Shown here: piece after piece, positions 32,339 to 39,773 of the stretch | Numbering within the stretch: position 1 is the stretch's first letter | Layout of the letters: each line of letters begins with the position of its first letter | DNA from: an uncultured Prevotellaceae bacterium | GTDB taxonomy: Bacteria > Bacteroidota > Bacteroidia > Bacteroidales > Bacteroidaceae | Assembly: GCA_947167935.1 (NCBI GenBank) | Contig: CAMVJU010000004.1 | Coordinates: 1-64,000 of the forward strand | Length of the DNA stretch: 64,000 nucleotides | Direction of reading: 5' to 3' | Translations under genes and position numbers: made by a program | Notes under the pieces: generated by a model | The model's input: the letters and a program-made list of their open reading frames with translations, nothing else | Told to the model about the DNA's origin: nothing | Databases searched by the model: none

Positions 32339-35300
32339 TTAGAAGCTGACATTGACACCGAAGGTCATCTTGCGGAGGTTGGGATAGCGTCCGTAGGTGC
32401 CACCGTAGCTGGCCCATGACTTTCCGGGATACGGGTTGTAGAGGTAAAGCGCGTTCTGCACAGTGAAGTTTAGGCGGACGTTGCTCACGCCGATGGGCTT
32501 CAGCCACGACTTCGGCAGGCTATAGGCTATCGAGACGTTGCGCAGCGTGACATTGGCGGCATTGACGAGCCAGAAACTTGAGGCCTGTTCGTTGATGCTG
32601 CTGTATTTCATGTTAGGATAGGCCGCCTCGGCGTTGCGGGGCACGGTGACGTTGCCGGCAGCATCGTAGATGTCCTCGTAGACGAACATGTCGCTCCAGA
32701 ACGAAGGCAGGTTCTGATATTCCAGGTCGTCGGCCGATTTGCGGAAGTCGGTCTGCACGATGTCGTAGGCTCCCCAAGCAGCTGAGAACTGCGCCGTCAG
32801 CGAGAGGTCGCGCCACGAACCGCCAAAATTCACCGTAAAGCCGTAGGGGTTGTTCGAGAACTTCGACAGCTGCACATAGTCGTTCTGGTTAATCTTGCCG
32901 TCGGGACCGCCATAGTTGCCCGTGCCGTCGTTATCACCATGCACGTCGGCATAGATGAGCGTGCCGGGATGCACATCGTCGATGGTCTTGCCGAAATAAG
33001 TAGTGATGTTGTTCTCGGTGAAATACTCCTGAATCTCCTGATAGCTGCGGAACATGCCGAGACACTTCAGACCCCATACGCCGCGGTCCATACGCTCGCC
33101 CTTGACCATACTGTCATATTCGGGCGTAGCGGGGAACGGACCCTCCAGAATCTTGTTGTCGTTCCAGCCGGTGCTGAGCTTGGCCCAGTATTGCCAATCC
33201 TTGCCAATCTTGTCGCGCCAGCCCAGGTTCAGCTCCCAGCCCCAGTTGTCTACGGCGCCGTAGTTCTCAGGAGAAGCCTGCGTGCCTACGGTGGTGGGGA
33301 AGAACGATGTGCCGGTGTAGGTCATGAACATATCGCGGCCGCGGTCGTAGTAGTAGTTAAAGTCGACAGAGAGACGACCGTCGAGGAAACGCATATCGAG
33401 ACCGATGTTGGTCTTGTAGTTCTTGTCCCAGTGTACGCCGGGATTGACGCCACGCACAGGCATCACCGAACCGGCTGAGACGGGTGTGTTTGTCGACGCC
33501 TGTCCGAAGACGGCACCCTTGTCGAGGTCGCGGTTATACTGCTGCCGCCAAAGGAAAGCCACGATGTTGTCGCGACCAAGGTAGCCCCAGCTGCCGCGGA
33601 GTTTCAAGAAGTTGACCCAAGGTAAGGCCTTCTGGAACCACTCCTCCTCGCTCATCACCCAACCGGCAGAGAAGCTGGGGAAGTAGCCCCAACGATTCTC
33701 AGGAGCGAACTTCGAGCCGTTGCCATCGGCACGGAATAGGAATTCGAATAGATATTTGTCAGCGTAGGCGTAGTTCAAACGGGCCACATGCGAAAGCATG
33801 CCGCCTTCGCCACGATTGAACGAGGTGGCTTGGTCGCCAGTGGCTGACTTCGACTGTCCGTCGGTGTAGCTCACAGGGTCGGTAATCTCACCAGTGAGGT
33901 CTTCCCACTCGTTCTCAGAGCGTTCCAAGGTGTAGAGGGCGCTGAGATCGTTACGGCCCCATTTACGGGCATACTGCAAGGTGAGGTTCAGCTGGTAGCT
34001 GTCGTTGCGCTGCATGGAACGCTGCAGCAGGCTGCCGTTGTTGAGTGTCAGCGTGGAGAGCGTGGCTGCATTGTACCATTCAGCGGTGTTCTGGCCGGCC
34101 CAAGTATAAAGATGTGGGTAATCGGCGTTGCGCTCCTGCAGCTGATAGACATCCATGAAGGTCTTCATGGTGTTGTTCTTCGAGTTGTTGATGGTCTTCG
34201 AGTACGACACACGGGCGGTGAGTCCCTTCAACGCCTTGATGAAGCCGAGGTCGAAGGACAGGGCACCGTTGATGGTGAGGTTGTTGGTCATGTTGCGCAC
34301 ATAGTCGTCGCAATTCTGTACGGCCTCGAAGTTGTAGAGGCGGGTGTCGCTTGTCGGGATGGTGTTCTGCATACCTGAGTAGACCAGCGAGTAGCCGTCG
34401 ACGGAACTGGGCACGAAAGGCAGGTGGGCCATTAGGTATTTGTAGTCGCCGTCGGTGCCGCCGCCTTTAGCGATGATGGCGTTGTTCTTCTTGCCGTAGT
34501 CGCCGCTCACCTCGAGGGTAGCTTTCACGTATTTGCCGATATTGGTATTCATGCCGGCGCGGTAGTTCCAGCGGTCATAGTCGAGCTTACCGATGTTACC
34601 GTCCTGATTAAAGTAGCTGACGTTGGCAAAATAAGTAGCCTGCTCCGTACCACCGCCCACGTTGATGCTGTGACGGTGGGTCAGCGCGGCGCGCCATTCA
34701 TCGTCGAGCAGGTCATAGTTCAGGTTCTTCATCTGTTCCAACTCATTCTGCTGGAAGAGCACACGAGCATTGTCCACGTAATCTTTAGTGGCTGTACCTG
34801 CGGCAGTAACGGCATTCCATACACGGCCGTAGTCGTAGGATGAGAGCATTTTTGGAGTGAACATGGCATCGGTCCAGCCAAATTGGCCGTTGTAGGAGAT
34901 ACGCGGTGCACCAATTTTGCCCTTCTTTGTCTTCACGAGGACAACACCGTAGGCCGAGCGTGCACCGTAAACGGCTGCAGCTGCGTCCTTCAGCACAGTG
35001 ATGCTCTCCACCTCGCTAATGTCGAGGTTGTTGAAAGCCTCCTCGGTGGAGATGAAATCATCGATGACATAAAGCGGCGAGGCATTGGGATCACCGCCAT
35101 TGGTAGCGCCAGGAGTATTCTGCGTGTTGGCCCCAGCATTACGTATTTGCAGCGAAGGACTTTGGCCGGGACGGTAGGCACCGGCGCCACGGCTGACACT
35201 CACACCATTGAACTGTCCGGCAAGGGCATCGCCGAGTGAACCCACGGAGAGGTCTTTCAGTTCATCGGCAGAGATGGCCTCGACGGCTCCTGTCACGTTC

Positions 35301-35650
35301 TTCATCTTCTGTGTGCCATAACCCACGACGACGACCTCTTCTAATGACTGGCGGTCTTCCTGTAGCTTAACCCTGCCGCCAGTGGTCTCCACAGGCACGT
35401 AACCAATATAAGTAATGGTAAGTTTTGCCTTCTCGGGCACTTCTATCTTGTAGTTGCCGTCGTAATCAGTGATGGTTCCAATGCTTGTGCCCTTCACTTG
35501 CACAGTGGCGCCGATGACAGGTTCGCCCGTCTCGTCATAAACTGTACCGGTCACGACCTTGTTCTGTGCTTGAGCTCTGAGGCTAAAGAATAAGGAACAA
35601 ATAACAAATAGCAAACTTAGCGATAAACGCTTTTTTATCGTATATTTCAT
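32339..35650 (-). CDS. SusC/RagA-family TonB-dependent outer-membrane transporter
   Basis: A 1,103-aa outer-membrane importer for oligosaccharides. It has a signal peptide (LFFSLRAQAQ), an N-terminal carboxypeptidase-regulatory-like domain (VVTGTVYDETGEPVIGATV, about 30-110), a TonB-box region LEEVVVVGYGTQK, a plug with VESITVLKDAAAAVYGARSA, and a 22-strand barrel ending LRKMTFGVNVSF. No N-terminal STN or anti-sigma-binding domain is present, so it is probably not an ECF-linked transducer. It follows the DUF5123 lipoprotein gene by 19 bp, so the pair is co-transcribed. Confidence 0.97.
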   Translation of the reverse strand: MKYTIKKRLSLSLLFVICSLFFSLRAQAQNKVVTGTVYDETGEPVIGATVQVKGTSIGTITDYDGNYKIEVPEKAKLTITYIGYVPVETTGGRVKLQEDRQSLEEVVVVGYGTQKMKNVTGAVEAISADELKDLSVGSLGDALAGQFNGVSVSRGAGAYRPGQSPSLQIRNAGANTQNTPGATNGGDPNASPLYVIDDFISTEEAFNNLDISEVESITVLKDAAAAVYGARSAYGVVLVKTKKGKIGAPRISYNGQFGWTDAMFTPKMLSSYDYGRVWNAVTAAGTATKDYVDNARVLFQQNELEQMKNLNYDLLDDEWRAALTHRHSINVGGGTEQATYFANVSYFNQDGNIGKLDYDRWNYRAGMNTNIGKYVKATLEVSGDYGKKNNAIIAKGGGTDGDYKYLMAHLPFVPSSVDGYSLVYSGMQNTIPTSDTRLYNFEAVQNCDDYVRNMTNNLTINGALSFDLGFIKALKGLTARVSYSKTINNSKNNTMKTFMDVYQLQERNADYPHLYTWAGQNTAEWYNAATLSTLTLNNGSLLQRSMQRNDSYQLNLTLQYARKWGRNDLSALYTLERSENEWEDLTGEITDPVSYTDGQSKSATGDQATSFNRGEGGMLSHVARLNYAYADKYLFEFLFRADGNGSKFAPENRWGYFPSFSAGWVMSEEEWFQKALPWVNFLKLRGSWGYLGRDNIVAFLWRQQYNRDLDKGAVFGQASTNTPVSAGSVMPVRGVNPGVHWDKNYKTNIGLDMRFLDGRLSVDFNYYYDRGRDMFMTYTGTSFFPTTVGTQASPENYGAVDNWGWELNLGWRDKIGKDWQYWAKLSTGWNDNKILEGPFPATPEYDSMVKGERMDRGVWGLKCLGMFRSYQEIQEYFTENNITTYFGKTIDDVHPGTLIYADVHGDNDGTGNYGGPDGKINQNDYVQLSKFSNNPYGFTVNFGGSWRDLSLTAQFSAAWGAYDIVQTDFRKSADDLEYQNLPSFWSDMFVYEDIYDAAGNVTVPRNAEAAYPNMKYSSINEQASSFWLVNAANVTLRNVSIAYSLPKSWLKPIGVSNVRLNFTVQNALYLYNPYPGKSWASYGGTYGRYPNLRKMTFGVNVSF

Positions 35651-35669
35651 AATCTTCAGTCTTTAGTCT

Positions 35670-37097
35670 TTACTCTTCAATCCATCTTGGGTCGCCCTGT
35701 CCGGCTTCCTGCTGTGCAGCGGCGGGGACGAATTTGGCGTTGGCGGGGTCAATGCCAGGGTCAGTAGTAAGCCACAGACCAGGGTTCTTGATGCCTGTCT
35801 GTGAGGCGCTTGCATCGGCACCGTCACGCCAACAGGTGTTGTTGTTTACGTCCCATACGGGGTTGTCGCTCGACTGGCCTTTGTTCAGACCTGTGAGGAA
35901 ATTGGCCTTTCCGCAGTCCACGACGATAGTGTTCTTTAACGTGTAGTGATAGGTGGTCTGACCGTTGTGATAGTCACAGAAGTTCTTGCCGTATGCAATA
36001 TTGCAGAGCGTACAGTTAAGGATGCTAACATAACGCTGTTCCTCATCGCTCACGTCCTTCGGGCGGCCGCCATGCTGTATGAAGAAGCAGTCAGTATGCT
36101 CCCGCGAATAGACGGTGCTGTTCTTGATGGTGAAGTCGGAGATGAAGCCGGACTTCATGTAGATAACTGCAGCGGAGTTGGCGGCAGGTAGTGTCTTGTC
36201 GAGCTGCACTATAGTATTGTTGATGCTCACTACGCGCACATCGTACTTGGCTGAGTTGCTGGCCACGATGCTGGAGCCCAAGTTTGTGATGTTGCAGCCC
36301 TGCACCACCACGGGATCCATGATGAAGTAGTACCCCTTCTCACCAATGAGGTTTTTGATGCTCTCTTCAGGTTCGTCACTGAAGGAGATGAGAGGCTTGT
36401 TGGTGGCCTCAGCATTGATGTTGAGGTATTTCAGGGTGAAGCCGGCGTAAGTATTGAAGTATGAGCCAGCCCCCATGACGACGTTTGCATAGTTTGCTTT
36501 TGACGATGAGCGCAGTGTCACTTGATGACCGTAGAAGTCAATCTTGCCTGACACTGTGTAGTTGCCGCCTGGCACGAGGTCATAACACAAGTGGCTAGTA
36601 CTGTCGGCGGGGATGGGGTTCTCTGCGAACCATGCCTTCAGGTCGCTGCCATCTGGAATCTCGGCGTAGGTGGGCAGGAAAGTGTTGAATTTGTACTCCG
36701 TTTGTTCCTGCGCCTCATGGTTGTTGTATTTCTGGTTACCCAGTGTGCGGATGGTAAGGCTGTAGTTGGTGTCCTCCTCACGGTCTACACGCAGGCTGCA
36801 GCCGTCGATGGTGTCGGTCTTCACAAGGACGGGACTATTGGGGTCGTTCACGTTGTAGAGCTCTACGGCATAACCTCCGGCACCATAGACGACGGGCCAT
36901 GCGATGGTCATCGTGCTACCGTCCGCACTGGGTGAGATGGTAATCTTTCCGGCATCGGGCGATGTTAGCGTGGCATTCTTCACCTGCGGACTCCACGTTT
37001 CATCACCATCGTAATGGTCGGCACACCCAACCGCCAATAAGGCGCAGGCTGCCAAAGCGGGAAGGATGCTGTTTTTCAGGATGATTTGTTTGTTCAT
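35670..37097 (-). CDS. DUF5123-type surface lipoprotein of the PUL
   Basis: A 475-aa lipoprotein (lipobox LLAVGC, Cys25). An N-terminal fibronectin-III-like domain (about 35-135, ISPSADGSTMTIAWP) is followed by a right-handed beta-helix-like region (about 180-475) with VTLRSSSKANYANVVMG, TDCFFIQHGGRPKDVSD and the AYGKNFCDYHNGQ/TLKNTIVVDCGK/GLNKGQSS motifs typical of DUF4957/DUF5123 proteins of Bacteroidetes PULs. It probably binds polysaccharide at the cell surface. The same motifs occur twice in the protein at 46515-48656. Its position before susC is the reverse of the usual susC-susD-binding-protein order. Confidence 0.85.
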   Translation of the reverse strand: MNKQIILKNSILPALAACALLAVGCADHYDGDETWSPQVKNATLTSPDAGKITISPSADGSTMTIAWPVVYGAGGYAVELYNVNDPNSPVLVKTDTIDGCSLRVDREEDTNYSLTIRTLGNQKYNNHEAQEQTEYKFNTFLPTYAEIPDGSDLKAWFAENPIPADSTSHLCYDLVPGGNYTVSGKIDFYGHQVTLRSSSKANYANVVMGAGSYFNTYAGFTLKYLNINAEATNKPLISFSDEPEESIKNLIGEKGYYFIMDPVVVQGCNITNLGSSIVASNSAKYDVRVVSINNTIVQLDKTLPAANSAAVIYMKSGFISDFTIKNSTVYSREHTDCFFIQHGGRPKDVSDEEQRYVSILNCTLCNIAYGKNFCDYHNGQTTYHYTLKNTIVVDCGKANFLTGLNKGQSSDNPVWDVNNNTCWRDGADASASQTGIKNPGLWLTTDPGIDPANAKFVPAAAQQEAGQGDPRWIEE

Positions 37098-37128
37098 AGA
37101 TGTTAGTTTTATTGTAATGTCTTCTTAA

Positions 37129-37168
37129 GAAAAGTGCAGCCCCTCCCCTAAGGGAGGGAAGGGGCTGC
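37129..37168 (-). terminator. palindrome/terminator between the LamG and DUF5123 genes
   Basis: A 9-bp outer stem (GCAGCCCCT at 37136-37144 with AGGGGCTGC at 37160-37168) encloses a CCTCCC/GGGAGG-type hairpin. On the minus strand it is followed by ACTTTTCTT. It is also a member of the G/C-rich palindrome family, and may attenuate transcription into the susC/D genes. Confidence 0.6.
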
Positions 37169-37206
37169 TCATAGTTTTTGTTTATCAGTGCACGGGTTTG
37201 TGCTGT

Positions 37207-39660
37207 TTACTTTATGAGGAGCTTCTTGCCATTCTTGATAACGATACCCTTGAAGTTTACATTCACTTGCTGGCCGTTGAGATTGTAGGTGGTACCATTG
37301 TTGGCATTGGTACGTCCAATGATGGTGTTGATGCCTTCAAGCTCGGGGTTGCTGGCATGGTAAGCCTCATAGCCGGGGAAGTCGGCCAGCATCTGAGCCT
37401 TGATTTCGCCGGCAGTCATCTTCGTGTTCTTGATGAGCAGACGAGCGAAGCGGAAGGGAGCGTCATTATCGTTCCAGTCCCATGCTTGATTACCGCCGAG
37501 ACACACATACTTCAGATCGGCACCGTGGTCGAAGAGCCCGCTGATGACTTGGCCATCGGTCACGCCGTCCACGTTCCACTCGTTCTTTATCTCACCGTCG
37601 AGGAATACCTTGGCGTTGGTGTCGGTGAACACGGCGGTGTAGTAGTGCCACTTTTGGTCTTCCAACCAGTTGTTGACGAAGTTGTAGGCGGCATCGCCGG
37701 CTTCCCATGCGTTCTGGTTGTAGATGTTCACCTTACCATCCACATTCTGGGCGCCAACGAAATCACACCAGCCTGAGCAGTTTACCTGGATGGGACCGCG
37801 GCTCTGCAGGGCCATCATAGGATAGGTGTTGGTGCTGTTCTTCTGTGCGTAGGCTGTGAACATTGGGGCATAGGTGTATTGGTTGGGGGTAAAGCCCACG
37901 GCGCTGACCCAGAAGGCGATGGTCAGCTCGTGTGTCTTGGCGGAGTGTGCCAGTACGTCTTCAGGCAGCAGGCAGTAGCTGGTGCGCACGGCGCTACCGT
38001 CGTTCTGGAAGAAGTCGCCAAAGGGCACTACATTGATGGGATTCCCATTCTCGTCGAGCTCGGGTTCCTCGGTGGCGAACTGACCGTTGCCTACAGCCTT
38101 CTCGCCCTTCCACGTTACGCGCTCACCAGTCTCCTCATCCTCGTATGTGGAGAAATTGGTGGTGTATACATAGGCAGCCTCAATACCATTGATGAGCTCG
38201 TCGGCTGTAACGCCCTCGTGGAACTCGAAGCCGCCGAAACCAATCTGTGAGCTGTGCTGGAATACCCAGTATTCCTCACCTGGCTCCACGTCGAAGGTCA
38301 GCCAGCCCCAGAAATTCTGGTTACCGTTGCCGATGACATATTGACGCTCGGTCTCGAGAGCCTCTGTCGTTGCTTTCAGCTCTGCCATCTTAGCATCGAA
38401 CTCTTCCTGTGTCTGGTCTTCGCCAGGACCAGCGGCCAGTTTATTCTCGTAATCGCCCCAAATATAAATGTGGTGCACAGAGTCTACCTGTTCCACAGTG
38501 AGCAGTTTCTTCTTGCCGCTCTCGTCATTTACGCCGTTGATGTAGCCAGAGGCCAGCAGACGCTCGGCTTTCATGGTCTTGGCATTGACAACGAAGGTCT
38601 TGCGATTGCCCTTGTTGGCCCACACCTTCACCTTGAAGGCACCCTGCTCGGAAGCGGCAAACTTATAGTACAAACCAGTGATAGGCATGCCCTTGGAGCC
38701 ATCGGGCTCGTAGTAGACGTAGTCGGCCTTGTAGCTACCCTCCACGGGTTCGCCGTCCTTCGAGTTCTGCACACAATACATATTCACGTAAGGGTTACCT
38801 GTTCCAGTGACATACCAGAAGTCAATGTCGCCTTGATTCTTCATGCCCCAGCTCACATCGTTCCATGCTTTTACTTCAGCCACCTCGTAGGTGTTCTCCA
38901 TGCCTTCAATGGCTGCTCCAGGCACGATTTGCTGAGCTGCACCACCAATCTCTGTGTCGTTGGCAGGTGTTGTGCCGCCAACGGCAGTCACAGTGGCCTT
39001 GCCGGCTTTTATCGTGATGATGCTCTTGCCGTCAGCAATGTTATTGGCCACGCCACCGTTATCGCCAGCCACAGCGGCGAACTCAGGCGCTAGCTTGCCG
39101 TCGACAATGGAGCTGTAGTTCTCACCGTTTTCAGGAGTAACAGGGTCGTCGCCGCCTTGATCATCGCTCACGGTGTACTCAAAGCCAAAGAAACCCAGTT
39201 TCGAGCCTTTGCATGTCACTTTGTAGGTCTTACCGCTAGTAACACTGAAGGTATAGACCTTGCCAGTTTTCTCTGCAACGGTAATGCCATTAAGTCCAGA
39301 GAGTGCTGTGCCGTTCTCCAATACGTAGAATTCCTTGTTGGCGTTAATCATTACAGCTACCTTCAATTCTCCGTTTTTAGCCGGTTCGAAGATATAGGTC
39401 GTTCCAACGCTACCGTCAGATTTGCCGTTCACGCCATTGCCGGCGGTATAGGCAGTATAGCCTTCAATGCTGGCATCGGCCGTGGGATTTAAGTAGTCTG
39501 CCTCTCCTGCATAGCCGAAGGTGAGCGTAATGTTTTCTACTGATGTAATCTTTGTTCCTGCGGCAAAGTCACCAGTGCCTGCCTCAAGGGCATACTTGCC
39601 TTGTGCCTGTGTGCTAAGAGTCATACAGGCTAAAACCATTAGAGTAAAGATTTTCTTCAT
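37207..39660 (-). CDS. secreted LamG/concanavalin-like surface protein
   Basis: An 817-aa exported protein (signal peptide ending STQAQG). Residues about 20-170 form a carbohydrate-binding-like beta-sandwich (TLTFGYAGEADYLNPTADAS, ending KLGFFGFEYTV) often seen in front of Bacteroidetes pectate lyases. Residues about 190-470 are beta-rich, with a second GFGGFEF element. Residues about 540-770 are a LamG/concanavalin domain (TIAFWVSAVGF, DQKWHYYTAVFTDTNAKVFLDG, FRFARLLIKNTKMTAGEI). The tail TYNLNGQQVNVNFKGIVIKNGKKLLIK is type IX cargo-like. No catalytic domain is recognised; probably a glycan-binding protein serving the PUL. A TACCTTTG box lies 61 bp upstream. Confidence 0.8.
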   Translation of the reverse strand: MKKIFTLMVLACMTLSTQAQGKYALEAGTGDFAAGTKITSVENITLTFGYAGEADYLNPTADASIEGYTAYTAGNGVNGKSDGSVGTTYIFEPAKNGELKVAVMINANKEFYVLENGTALSGLNGITVAEKTGKVYTFSVTSGKTYKVTCKGSKLGFFGFEYTVSDDQGGDDPVTPENGENYSSIVDGKLAPEFAAVAGDNGGVANNIADGKSIITIKAGKATVTAVGGTTPANDTEIGGAAQQIVPGAAIEGMENTYEVAEVKAWNDVSWGMKNQGDIDFWYVTGTGNPYVNMYCVQNSKDGEPVEGSYKADYVYYEPDGSKGMPITGLYYKFAASEQGAFKVKVWANKGNRKTFVVNAKTMKAERLLASGYINGVNDESGKKKLLTVEQVDSVHHIYIWGDYENKLAAGPGEDQTQEEFDAKMAELKATTEALETERQYVIGNGNQNFWGWLTFDVEPGEEYWVFQHSSQIGFGGFEFHEGVTADELINGIEAAYVYTTNFSTYEDEETGERVTWKGEKAVGNGQFATEEPELDENGNPINVVPFGDFFQNDGSAVRTSYCLLPEDVLAHSAKTHELTIAFWVSAVGFTPNQYTYAPMFTAYAQKNSTNTYPMMALQSRGPIQVNCSGWCDFVGAQNVDGKVNIYNQNAWEAGDAAYNFVNNWLEDQKWHYYTAVFTDTNAKVFLDGEIKNEWNVDGVTDGQVISGLFDHGADLKYVCLGGNQAWDWNDNDAPFRFARLLIKNTKMTAGEIKAQMLADFPGYEAYHASNPELEGINTIIGRTNANNGTTYNLNGQQVNVNFKGIVIKNGKKLLIK

Positions 39661-39720
39661 AATGATGTTAGTTGTAGTTAATGATTCGTTGATTTGTCAG
39701 TTTGCTATAGTTTTCTGAGA

Positions 39721-39728
39721 CAAAGGTA
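39721..39728 (-). promoter_or_regulatory. -7 box TACCTTTG upstream of the LamG/susCD genes
   Basis: The minus strand reads TACCTTTG, fitting TAnnTTTG, 61 bp before the start codon. No TTTG stands at the expected distance. It may mark a transcription unit separate from the GH2/DUF4038 genes. Confidence 0.45.
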
Positions 39729-39773
39729 ACATTATTTAATGGAACATGCCCTCAGTATCGTTAAAGTTTATGT